From positions 1 through 12,491 of the forward strand of contig JAEZZB010000054.1 of assembly GCA_023442495.1 (NCBI GenBank): DNA of 12,491 bases. Reading direction: 5' to 3'. The notes under the pieces are model-generated. The model was given only the letters and a program-made list of their open reading frames with translations. It did not search any database and was not told where the DNA came from. Shown in pieces: positions 1-7,156 of the stretch; within the stretch, counting starts at the first letter, position 1; each line of letters opens with the position of its first letter. The position numbers and the translations under genes are program-made. This DNA is from Bacillota bacterium. Lineage in GTDB: Bacteria > Bacillota > Clostridia > Tissierellales > Peptoniphilaceae.

Positions 1-3000
1 GCTCTATTCACTTTTCCATTAACATGTACTTCATACATATATTCGGTGCCTAGTTGGTCACCACTGAGTTTGTAAGTGTAAACTCCTTTATCACCTCTAG
101 TCATAGGAATAGTTTTTACTACTTCACCATTTTCAAAGATTAATAAGTTTACTTGTTTAGAAGTTGGAGCCCATAATTTAAATTCAGTTTCCCCTTTTGA
201 GTATATTGCACCGAGTGTTCCGTCATAATAGAATAGTTCATCAAATTTAGGATCTGATATTACTTTTCCAATTCTTGAATCAGCTTCTAAATCTACATTT
301 TCTTCACCATTAAATAGATTAACTTTTAGATGAATAGTATCTTCTAAATTAAGATTTTCTTTAAATGTAATTTTAATTTGCTTTGTTTCTTCATCAGTAC
401 CATTTACCACAGTTATTGATTCTACTTTATCTTTAATACTTTCACCATTTACAGTTAGATTATAATCTTCAATGAAATCTTCAAGACTGATATTTTTATT
501 TACTTTTACATTTGCTTCAGTAAATGAATCAATTGAAAAATCTGTGATTGTAAGCGGTTCTTGAGCTAGTCTTAATGGTTTTTCTAGATAAATTTTTTCG
601 TCTTTATCTCTTAACCAAACATGTGTTACTTCTTCAGTTAATTCAACATATCTGTCACCATCAACATTTTTGCTCCAATCATCTGTGCCTTTTATGATAA
701 TTCCCGCTTTATCATATTTCCCATCTAATACAATTTCTGCTACTTGGCCAAAATCATCAGTTGATGTAAATTCATATTGTGATCCATTGCCACCATCTGG
801 CCATAACCAAATTGACCAAGGTTCGTCGTTTGGATTATCAAAATGAATTATAATTTTTGATGCAAGTTCTGGTTTAATATTTTCATCTGTTTCAGGAATT
901 AATACAACTGTACCACCTTGTGCATTTGCAGGTATAGTTATTGTAGCTTTTCCTGAAGGAGCTTCAAATGCTTCATTTCCATATATGTCTTGTAATTTAT
1001 TTCCAATTGTTTTATCAAAATTGAATCTTACAGTTTTTGATTCATTTGAAGTATTAAGCCCAACAATAATTGTATTACCATTATAAGATCTTGAAAATAC
1101 TGATACCGATTCATCTTTATAAAGTGAGTTTCTATCACCTCTTGAAAATACTGTTGAATTTTCTTTTCTAATATTTGTTATTTTTTGATAATGTTTGAGT
1201 AATTCATTGTTTTCAACATTATCCCAATCAAATGATTTTCTATTTTCTCCGTATCTTCCAACATCAAAATTAGCATTTAATCCTGACATACCAATCTCTT
1301 CACCATAGTAAATAACTGGTTGTCCTTTTGCCGTCATTTGGAGAGATGCAGCAACTTTAAGAAGATTTTCATCTCCGTCAATTCTTGATATTAAGAATCC
1401 GTCTTCGTCATGTGAAGATAGGAATTGACCAAGAGTTTCATTTGCATTGATATTTTCATTTCTGTATTTAAGCCTATTTTCAACAGTTTCAATATCTCCT
1501 TTTACAAATTTTTCAGCTAATGATTTGAATTCGAAGTCTAAAACTGAATCCATCATACCATTTCCAAGATATCCACCATTGGTGTCTACACTTGCTCCAT
1601 AGTATTCCCCAATTAACTTAAAATCAGGTTTGATTTCAACAAGAGCATTTTTAAATGCTTTCCATGTATCTTTATCTACATGTTTTACTGTGTCTACTCT
1701 ATAGTAGTCAAAAGTATTTCCTTTATCTGTAACTAAATTTTCAAGCCATTGAGATTGCCATTCAACTAGTTTTGCTCTTACTTCATTATCTTCTGTCTTG
1801 AAATCAGGAAGTCCAGCTAATTTCATTGTCAAATCGTTTGATCCAGAGTTTTCTCTTAGCATTCCTGCAAATACTGGAAGCTTTTCTGTATTATAACCAG
1901 AATGATTTAATACTACGTCAATCATCAATTTAATTCCATTATCATGTAGTACATCAATCATTTCTTTTAGTTTTTCAATATCTCCAAGACCTGGTTCAAT
2001 ATTTGTAAAATCTTTAGCCCAATATCCATGATATCCATATTGTTTATCATTTATATTTGCTTTTAAATTATCATCTATATTATCAACAATTGGAGTAATC
2101 CAAACAGTTGTTATGCCTAATTTTTTTAGATAATCAACATTATCAATGATTCCTTGAAAATCTCCACCATGATATGATTCTAAATGATTTTTATCCAATC
2201 CCTCACCATATAAAGAATTGTTAGAAACATCTCCATCACTAAATCTATCAGTTAGCATGAAGTAAATTATTTCTTCATCCCAATCTATTTTTTCTTCAGT
2301 ATCAGTATTTGGAAGTATTTCAAAACTAACTTTCCCTATATGTTTTCCATCAAAACTATCTACAACAACTACATCTAAATCAACGCTAGATTTTACATGA
2401 TCATGAGGAATAACAAATGATTGTTTCAATAGTTCTTTACTTACATCAATTTTACCAAGTCCTAAATCTGTACCATCGATATATATTGATTTTATAACTT
2501 CATTATCTGGATTATCTATTTCTACACTTATTACAATTGAATCTCCTGCTTCTACAGATTCTGCACTTGCTTTTGCCTTTACGTTTACTACTGCATCTCT
2601 AAGTCTTACATAAGACTCATCGCCTATTGTATTATAAACATCTAAAATCCCTTTAGTTTGTTGACCTTCAACAGTTGCATCAAATGTGTAAATATAGTCA
2701 AAGTTACTTTCAAGATTTTCTGCAGTATATTCGAAATATTCATTTTCTTGATTATTAACCATTTCAAATGAACCAAGACTTGTAACTTGTCCAGTATCAA
2801 GATTTCTCTTGCTTAAATTTATAATGACTGATTCTAATTTATCAAATTCAAGATTATCATATAAATCTATATCTCTATAATAAAATGTTATGCTATGATT
2901 TTTTATTGTAGGACCTGTTAAATAAGGAATTTGTCTTATTTCTCCTTGTCCTTGAATAGCATAAACTTTTGTGGTTTTTTCTAATGCATCAGGATTTGTA

Positions 3001-4124
3001 TAAATAATTCTATCAAAATCTTGATCAATTTCTGCCCATGCATTATCCCCGACTATTTTGTGTATTTTAAATCCAACATTTGTAGCATCATTAGCAATGT
3101 TAAATCTTACTTTACCATTCTCATCAAATCTATTAGATCCGTCTGATATGCCTGAAGACCATACCCATAAATCCCATCCCACATAGTCTTTTTGTGGTCT
3201 ATCATAATTGAATAGAATATTTCTGCGTAATGTTTGCTCACCATCTGGTCTTGAATAGTAAACTGTTTCATCGCCTTGAAGTATCCAAACTTCAACTTTG
3301 TTTTGATCTTTAGGCATGGTAACCGTTCTTGTAACTTCTTGCGAATCCCAAGATTTTGGTCTTGTAATTACACTTATTTCTGATAATGGAGTTTCAATAG
3401 TTCCTCTAGCATATCCTTCTACTTCTTCACTAAATCCATATGCTGAACCATCTACACCATCACCCCAAACCCACATATCCCAATTCATATGTGAATTGTC
3501 GTTTCTCTTGTAATTTACAACAAATTTATTAAGAACTTTAGAAATCTCAACTTTATGTTTAACTTCATATTCTTTGTATTTTGCAACTACGATTACTGAT
3601 TTTTCATCAACTTCATCACTTACCGTAAGTGTATTTCCCTCTATACTAGCCCCAGTTGTTACCTTTTCTAATGCATAACTTGCTTCAACAGGATTTTCTT
3701 TTCCTGATTCATCTACAAATACGCTATTTAACTTTATACTTGTTCCTGCTTTAATCAAAGATTCTGCATTTACCTTTAATCCTTGCACTACAAGTTCAAG
3801 ATTTGGATCTGGCATCCATTCACCATCAACATGGAATTTATACTGGTATTTTCCTGCTTGTAATTTCATTTGAGTAGTAAATAAATTACCATCTCCCTTT
3901 GTAAGTTCTGTCGCATCAATATCCCAACCATTGAATGAACCAGGTAATTTGACTACTTTTGTGTTCTCATCACCTTGATATGAAAATGTAGTCACACCAT
4001 TATTAATCATTGGAGGAAGCGCGTATCCACTTATCGCTGTCGATGTATTTGCAATAGGTAGAAATCCTAAAAACATTATAAATGCTAATATCAACGACAT
4101 TGTTCTTTTGAATGTATTTCTCAT
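1..4124 (-). CDS. Secreted amylopullulanase, two-catalytic-domain type (partial, C-terminus off the window)
   Basis: Secreted multidomain enzyme predicted to cut alpha-1,4 and alpha-1,6 bonds in starch, glycogen or pullulan. The frame stays open from ATG 4124 (AGGAGGG at 4128-4134) to the left edge, giving 1374 residues. Seen in order: signal peptide (about 1-30); starch-binding CBM20/48-like domain (about 55-110, PGSFNGWD); Ig-like stretch (about 113-198); CBM41 at about 200-300 (WDMWVWGDG) and 302-402 (WDLWVWSSG); two beta-rich linkers (about 404-605); GH13 barrel (about 617-1075); third CBM41 (about 1089-1182, WSIWLWPDGG); beta-rich X-type domain (about 1190-1290); then YYDGTLGAIYS and FKLWAPT (about 1299-1321), the CBM48 entry of type I pullulanases. 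GH13 residues: DVVLNH 736-741, RVDTVKH with nucleophile D811, acid/base E840, SHD with D906, region V LPDF. The second catalytic domain and any cell-wall anchor are inferred to lie beyond position 1. Alternative: a single-catalytic enzyme ending soon after CBM48. The GH13 and CBM41 calls are secure. Confidence 0.88.
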   Translation of the reverse strand, partial: MRNTFKRTMSLILAFIMFLGFLPIANTSTAISGYALPPMINNGVTTFSYQGDENTKVVKLPGSFNGWDIDATELTKGDGNLFTTQMKLQAGKYQYKFHVDGEWMPDPNLELVVQGLKVNAESLIKAGTSIKLNSVFVDESGKENPVEASYALEKVTTGASIEGNTLTVSDEVDEKSVIVVAKYKEYEVKHKVEISKVLNKFVVNYKRNDNSHMNWDMWVWGDGVDGSAYGFSEEVEGYARGTIETPLSEISVITRPKSWDSQEVTRTVTMPKDQNKVEVWILQGDETVYYSRPDGEQTLRRNILFNYDRPQKDYVGWDLWVWSSGISDGSNRFDENGKVRFNIANDATNVGFKIHKIVGDNAWAEIDQDFDRIIYTNPDALEKTTKVYAIQGQGEIRQIPYLTGPTIKNHSITFYYRDIDLYDNLEFDKLESVIINLSKRNLDTGQVTSLGSFEMVNNQENEYFEYTAENLESNFDYIYTFDATVEGQQTKGILDVYNTIGDESYVRLRDAVVNVKAKASAESVEAGDSIVISVEIDNPDNEVIKSIYIDGTDLGLGKIDVSKELLKQSFVIPHDHVKSSVDLDVVVVDSFDGKHIGKVSFEILPNTDTEEKIDWDEEIIYFMLTDRFSDGDVSNNSLYGEGLDKNHLESYHGGDFQGIIDNVDYLKKLGITTVWITPIVDNIDDNLKANINDKQYGYHGYWAKDFTNIEPGLGDIEKLKEMIDVLHDNGIKLMIDVVLNHSGYNTEKLPVFAGMLRENSGSNDLTMKLAGLPDFKTEDNEVRAKLVEWQSQWLENLVTDKGNTFDYYRVDTVKHVDKDTWKAFKNALVEIKPDFKLIGEYYGASVDTNGGYLGNGMMDSVLDFEFKSLAEKFVKGDIETVENRLKYRNENINANETLGQFLSSHDEDGFLISRIDGDENLLKVAASLQMTAKGQPVIYYGEEIGMSGLNANFDVGRYGENRKSFDWDNVENNELLKHYQKITNIRKENSTVFSRGDRNSLYKDESVSVFSRSYNGNTIIVGLNTSNESKTVRFNFDKTIGNKLQDIYGNEAFEAPSGKATITIPANAQGGTVVLIPETDENIKPELASKIIIHFDNPNDEPWSIWLWPDGGNGSQYEFTSTDDFGQVAEIVLDGKYDKAGIIIKGTDDWSKNVDGDRYVELTEEVTHVWLRDKDEKIYLEKPLRLAQEPLTITDFSIDSFTEANVKVNKNISLEDFIEDYNLTVNGESIKDKVESITVVNGTDEETKQIKITFKENLNLEDTIHLKVNLFNGEENVDLEADSRIGKVISDPKFDELFYYDGTLGAIYSKGETEFKLWAPTSKQVNLLIFENGEVVKTIPMTRGDKGVYTYKLSGDQLGTEYMYEVHVNGKVNR

Positions 4125-4144
4125 ATACCCTCCTATCTGATTAT

Positions 4145-4173
4145 ATTATATGAATAAGAAAGACTTAAAACAA
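4145..4173 (-). promoter_or_regulatory. Candidate sigma-A promoter of the amylopullulanase gene
   Basis: On the minus strand a TTGTTT box (4173-4168) is followed after 17 bases by a perfect TATAAT (4150-4145). Transcription would begin near 4138, leaving a leader of only about 14 bases that is mostly ribosome binding site. A second TATAAT overlaps downstream (4145-4140) but its spacing to a -35 box is poor. The region is so AT-rich that chance matches are likely; the spacing and position are what support the call. Confidence 0.45.
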
Positions 4174-4263
4174 ATAAATTCAAGCAAACATTTTCATTAA
4201 TTTTTAGATTTAATCTTAATTTAATCTCTATTTTTAGCTGTTTTGAAATATTTTTGTTTCTAT

Positions 4264-4277
4264 TGATAACGGTTTTA
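4264..4277. promoter_or_regulatory. Possible catabolite-responsive element (cre)
   Basis: The 14-mer TGATAACGGTTTTA matches the CcpA site pattern TGNNANCGNTNNCA at all fixed positions but one (T for C near the end). CcpA control is usual for starch-degrading genes in Firmicutes. The site lies about 90 bases upstream of the candidate -35 box, farther than a simple repressor site, so a role is uncertain. Confidence 0.3.
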
Positions 4278-4357
4278 TTTATTAAAATAATTTAAATAAT
4301 GAATGTTTTCACTCGTTTTCTCAATATTTTATACGCTTTCTACTTTTATTTAAAATA

Positions 4358-4383
4358 AAAAAAGCACCGGCACGTGCTTTTTT
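4358..4383 (-). terminator. Intrinsic terminator, likely for the glutaredoxin-like gene
   Basis: A ten-base-pair stem (4358-4367 with 4374-4383) closes a six-base loop. Its GCAC/GTGC core is flanked by A and T runs, so it has a U-tract in either direction and could act bidirectionally. On the minus strand it sits about 100 bases after the stop of the glutaredoxin-like gene and before the amylopullulanase promoter, which separates the two as transcription units. Confidence 0.8.
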
Positions 4384-4486
4384 ATATATAAAATATAAGG
4401 GTTGCAAATTTAATAAAATCATTTACTTGCAATTTAATATTATAATTTTATCTGATGAGTTTCAAGTTTATAACAAAATTGTTATA

Positions 4487-4789
4487 TTATAATATATCAC
4501 ACATTCCTGGTTTTGTATCACCTTCTTCTTCAATGTGTTCAGTTACACCTTCTATGTCATAAACATCAAATGTTATTGAACCATTATCTAATAAGAATGC
4601 TGGTACTCCGATTTTACCAGTTTCTTTTATACTAACAAATTCATCTTTGCTATCTCTCAAAGCTAAAAACTCTTTTAAATTTGCTGTGCTTGCTGTTATA
4701 TCAATATATTCAATGTCAATCCCATTTCTTCTAAGCACTTTATCAGCATATACAGTATCTGAACAAATCATTGTTCCATAAAATTTCAT
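4487..4789 (-). CDS. Glutaredoxin-like thioredoxin-fold protein
   Basis: A 100-residue cytoplasmic protein, probably a small thiol-redox or glutathione/bacillithiol-type adaptor. It begins with a short beta strand, then C9 in CSDT where glutaredoxins carry CxxC or CxxS, so only the first active-site cysteine is present. Around residues 59-70 GKIGVPAFLLDNG supplies the cis-proline (P63) and the following strand typical of the fold. The length matches glutaredoxins (80-110 residues). A second cysteine (C97) lies at the extreme C-terminus in GMCDIL and could act as a resolving thiol. The start is supported by AGGAG seven bases upstream. It stands alone, with a terminator downstream and a T-box-like leader upstream. 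The fold assignment is fairly secure; the substrate is unknown. Confidence 0.7.
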   Translation of the reverse strand: MKFYGTMICSDTVYADKVLRRNGIDIEYIDITASTANLKEFLALRDSKDEFVSIKETGKIGVPAFLLDNGSITFDVYDIEGVTEHIEEEGDTKPGMCDIL

Positions 4790-4846
4790 ATTATACTCCT
4801 TTTATATATTATTAGAATATTCTTTAAATAATTATTTTCAAATATC

Positions 4847-4989
4847 CCACGTCCCACCCTCTTACAAAATCAACATGTGGTAATAAAAATTACAAAAACT
4901 GTACAATTGTAAATATTAAGCTAAGCATATATTTGCACGGTGTGCTCTACACCTACTTATAGAATGCCCTCTCATGTTCGCCTTTTGTA
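4847..4989 (-). promoter_or_regulatory. Candidate T-box-like leader upstream of the glutaredoxin-like gene
   Basis: This is the main content of a 308-base gap (4790-5097). On the minus strand AGGGTGGGAC (4860-4851) matches the first ten positions of the T-box AGGGTGGNACCGCG that binds uncharged tRNA; the last four bases differ. Upstream are features expected of Stem I: GAGAGG (4972-4967), an AGTA (4957-4954) and an apical hairpin GGTGT-AGAGC-ACACC (4953-4939). Further pairings are GCAT/ATGC with ATA/TAT (4967-4958 with 4931-4925), a GTAAT/ATTAC hairpin (4893-4880), and a distant pairing of AACATG with CATGTT that can extend through TACAAAA/TTTTGTA (4989-4973 with 4877-4863). No GC-rich terminator with a U-tract follows before the gene, so it may be degenerate, translational, or another structured RNA such as 6S. 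The amino acid is undetermined: UGGG would suit a tRNA with discriminator C or U. Confidence 0.4.
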
Positions 4990-5012
4990 TTACACCTAAA
5001 TTCAATTGTCAA
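4984..5012 (-). promoter_or_regulatory. Possible promoter for the T-box-like leader and glutaredoxin-like gene
   Basis: A perfect TTGACA -35 box (5012-5007) is followed after 17 bases by a weak -10 (TACAAA, 4989-4984). A better-looking TAATAC lies too close, at 14 bases. A start near 4977 would place the T-box-like RNA at the 5' end of the transcript and exclude the TACAAAA arm from it. The poor -10 keeps this tentative. Confidence 0.3.
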
Positions 5013-5097
5013 TTAATATAGTAATTTTACTACAAGATTTTTAGTAGATTTTACCATAAATACTTATCTATTTATTAAAATATCTAAAATACAAAAT

Positions 5098-5550
5098 TTA
5101 AATTAAATCTGTAGTAAAATTAGTTTCTTGTATTTTATAATCGATTTCTCTTAATTCTTTTGCTATTAAATCCCTTCTCTTTTGAATTTCATTGATTGGA
5201 AGTGTTGGACGAACTAAAATTTCTGTATTTGAATATCTATCTGTTAATACACTTCCGCTGACGATAAATTTATCATATGCTGCAACCTTTTCTTTTAAGG
5301 CTTCTCTTCTAGATAATAATTCAGTTAAAGTTTTACCATCAACTTTTGTCTGTGAATTCGTGATATTTATTCTTGATGTATATTTTTCTAAAGAAATGAT
5401 AGTCTCTTCAAGTTCCTTAAAAAGATCTGTAGGATTTTCAGCAGGTTCTAATCCTTCTTGAACCCTTGCATTATTCTCTAATCTTTGTTTAATATTAGTA
5501 ATTTTAATATCTAAGTTTTTCTTAATTTGTAAAGCTTCTGCTAACTTCAT
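5098..5550 (-). CDS. DIP1984 family protein (helical, unknown function)
   Basis: A 150-residue soluble, charged, mostly helical protein. It opens with MKLAEALQIKKNLDIKI, followed by RLENNARVQEGLEPAE, INITNSQT, DGKTLTELLSRREAL and a C-terminal LREIDYKIQETNFTTDL. This order of motifs is characteristic of the DIP1984 family, some members of which are labelled septicolysin in databases. I see no signal peptide or membrane segment, so a secreted haemolysin role is not supported here. Heptad-like spacing suggests coiled coils near residues 5-30 and 120-145. ATG 5550 has AGGAG eight bases upstream. The gene lies 90 bases after the small membrane protein gene and may be cotranscribed with it. Family membership is secure; biochemical function is unknown. 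Confidence 0.82.
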   Translation of the reverse strand: MKLAEALQIKKNLDIKITNIKQRLENNARVQEGLEPAENPTDLFKELEETIISLEKYTSRINITNSQTKVDGKTLTELLSRREALKEKVAAYDKFIVSGSVLTDRYSNTEILVRPTLPINEIQKRRDLIAKELREIDYKIQETNFTTDLI

Positions 5551-5566
5551 AAATATCTCCTATCTT

Positions 5567-5590
5567 TTGAAATTTTAATTTTTATTTCAA
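5567..5590. repeat. AT-rich inverted repeat before the DIP1984 gene
   Basis: TTGAAAT (5567-5573) and ATTTCAA (5584-5590) form a perfect 7-base inverted repeat around a 10-base centre, directly upstream of the ribosome binding site of the DIP1984 gene. It could be an operator or a weak hairpin. In such AT-rich DNA it could equally be chance. Confidence 0.25.
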
Positions 5591-5640
5591 TATTTTTTTT
5601 AAGGCTTATTAAATCTTTCAAATTTATTCCACCTAATAAA

Positions 5641-6096
5641 TTATACATTTAATTCTTTCTTTATTTTTACAATGGAGTTTTCATGCTTTTCATCATATCT
5701 ATGTCTTATAGCTCTAATTTTTGTAACAAAAATTACATCAATTGCATCTTTTGCAAAATATTCAAATTTTATGGAATCTACTTGATTCCACTTTGTGAAT
5801 TTTGCAATATGGCTTATTTTTCCAAAATCATAAATTCCATGCTTATTGTAACCTCTTACGAGTATTCCAGAGAATGTATAAAGGAAAAAAATTACCGCTA
5901 AAGAATAATTTAAAATATTGTGCTCTAATATACTATTAAATGTTATATAGATTAGTACTAAAATTATGATTAAAGAGATAATATCTGAAACGCTAATTTT
6001 AGCTCTTACTATAATATCTGTATACTTTAATAAATTATATATTGTAATAGCTCCTAAAATTATCATCAATACAATTTGTGTCATATTATACCCCAT
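5641..6096 (-). CDS. Small integral membrane protein of unknown function
   Basis: A 151-residue protein with probably three to four hydrophobic segments (about 5-22, 35-55 and 62-82) and a polar C-terminal half of about 65 residues. The tail has a strand-rich pattern around TKWNQVDSIKFE, loosely recalling the cytosolic domains of DUF5673-type proteins; that link is weak. It ends in a charged, lysine-rich stretch. It starts 16 bases after the SurA-like gene and is likely the last gene of the operon. ATG 6096 has no recognisable ribosome binding site; ATG 6084 (four residues later) has GGGG six bases upstream and may be the true start. Membrane location is clear, function is not. Confidence 0.65.
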   Translation of the reverse strand: MGYNMTQIVLMIILGAITIYNLLKYTDIIVRAKISVSDIISLIIILVLIYITFNSILEHNILNYSLAVIFFLYTFSGILVRGYNKHGIYDFGKISHIAKFTKWNQVDSIKFEYFAKDAIDVIFVTKIRAIRHRYDEKHENSIVKIKKELNV

Positions 6097-6112
6097 TTAC
6101 TAATCATTTAAT

Positions 6113-7156
6113 CTAATTTAATACATTCTTTAATACATCTTTTGTAAATTCAATATTATTTTTTTCATCATCTTCAACTTTGAGTAAATCAGCTCTTTTC
6201 TTTACTAAACTTGAGTACTTGATAGTTTGAAGTGAAAGTTTAATTTCGTCCTTTTTTTCTTCAAATAACTCTTCATCTGTTAAAAATGTTTTAGTATTTT
6301 GAACTACATATAAATTTCCGTCTGATTTTTCTGATGCAAATGATTTTTCTATATCTATAGACTCACTCAATTCATATATTTTAGGATATTTTTCTTCAAA
6401 TAATTTAATCGAATTTTCTCCTAAATCTGCTCTTTGGTACGAATCCTTCAAGTATGGATAATTATCAATTATATCAGCAAGTCTTTTATTAACTGAAAGT
6501 TCTTCAATCAATTTTTCGTATTCACTTTTTTGTTTTTCAGATGGATTTTCAACTCTTATAAAATTAACTGAATATTCAACTTGTCTATTTTTTAAAGATT
6601 CTATATTTGAATTAAAATAATTTTTAATTTCATCATCACTTACATTTAATTCTTCATTATTTGATGATTGAATATATGCAAGTCTTAGATTTCTAACTTC
6701 ATTAAACTCAAACTCGTCTTGATTATATTGTTCGGTTCCAAAAATAGTTTTACCATTCTCATCTTTAAGTCTTTTATTTTCTATTTGTCTTCTCTTTTCA
6801 ATATCGTCAAAATTAATAGTATCTACATTACCATTTTCTTTTGCAAGTATATAGATTGTCTTAAATTCTTTAATTTCTTCTAAAGATTTTTCATAAAGTG
6901 TTTTAATAGGATTTTCACCATTTTGCTTTTCAAACCAAAAATCTTTTGGTAATTCTTCACCGAATTTTTGCATATATTCATTTTTAACTTCATTAATTTT
7001 TAGACTCATAGCTCTAAAATACTCTTCTTCGCCAATCTTTTCATCATTAATTTTTAAAATTAATTCTTTTTTATTTATTCCTGATAAAGCGAATGCCAGC
7101 AGTGAAATAATTAGAATGATACCAACTAGCAAATAAAACTTATTAATTTTCTTCAT
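6113..7156 (-). CDS. Membrane-anchored SurA/PrsA-like chaperone-type protein
   Basis: A 347-residue envelope protein, likely a folding factor for exported proteins. A lysine-rich start and one hydrophobic segment (about 8-26) form an uncleaved anchor or signal; no lipobox cysteine is present, unlike PrsA. After it, LILKINDEKIGEEEYFRAM is the usual entry of SurA N-terminal domains, followed by long charged helices and a DDEIKNYFNSN turn (about 174-184) that precedes the PPIase domain in relatives. The next part (about 195-310) has parvulin-like length and the pattern VEYSVNFIRV but I cannot find the usual catalytic motif, so isomerase activity is doubtful. The start abuts the stop of the TtcA-like gene, whose last codons GGA GGA supply the ribosome binding site. 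This implies translational coupling. Confidence 0.72.
   Translation of the reverse strand: MKKINKFYLLVGIILIISLLAFALSGINKKELILKINDEKIGEEEYFRAMSLKINEVKNEYMQKFGEELPKDFWFEKQNGENPIKTLYEKSLEEIKEFKTIYILAKENGNVDTINFDDIEKRRQIENKRLKDENGKTIFGTEQYNQDEFEFNEVRNLRLAYIQSSNNEELNVSDDEIKNYFNSNIESLKNRQVEYSVNFIRVENPSEKQKSEYEKLIEELSVNKRLADIIDNYPYLKDSYQRADLGENSIKLFEEKYPKIYELSESIDIEKSFASEKSDGNLYVVQNTKTFLTDEELFEEKKDEIKLSLQTIKYSSLVKKRADLLKVEDDEKNNIEFTKDVLKNVLN

Larger units (their letters stand above)
4125..4486. other. Intergenic region upstream of the amylopullulanase gene
   Basis: A 362-base stretch without a gene, between the glutaredoxin-like gene and the amylopullulanase start. It holds, from left to right, a candidate sigma-A promoter next to the start, a cre-like 14-mer about 90 bases further up, and a GC-centred hairpin terminator that ends the upstream transcription unit. 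The remainder is extremely AT-rich, with no open frame preceded by a ribosome binding site. Confidence 0.8.

Noticed and set aside
3107..3295. 62-residue minus-strand open frame
   Set aside because: It lies in another frame inside the long amylopullulanase coding region and has no ribosome binding site.
3316..3513. 65-residue plus-strand open frame
   Set aside because: Antisense shadow of the CBM41-encoding part of the amylopullulanase gene; low complexity, no family resemblance.
4402..4440. Two near-copies of TTGCAA(A)TTTAATA, 26 bases apart
   Set aside because: Short, imperfect and in extremely AT-rich DNA between a stop codon and a terminator; likely chance.
4471..4484. TAACAA/TTGTTA hairpin just after the glutaredoxin-like gene
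   Set aside because: Weak AT stem with no U-tract; the hairpin at 4358-4383 is a far better terminator.
5019..5032. TAGTAA/TTACTA palindrome
   Set aside because: Short AT-only palindrome without a U-tract; not convincing as the terminator of the DIP1984 gene.
5192..5461. 89-residue plus-strand open frame
   Set aside because: Antisense to the DIP1984-family gene, no ribosome binding site.
5683..5901. 72-residue plus-strand open frame
   Set aside because: Antisense to the membrane protein gene; cysteine- and phenylalanine-rich composition is typical of a shadow of AT-rich coding DNA.
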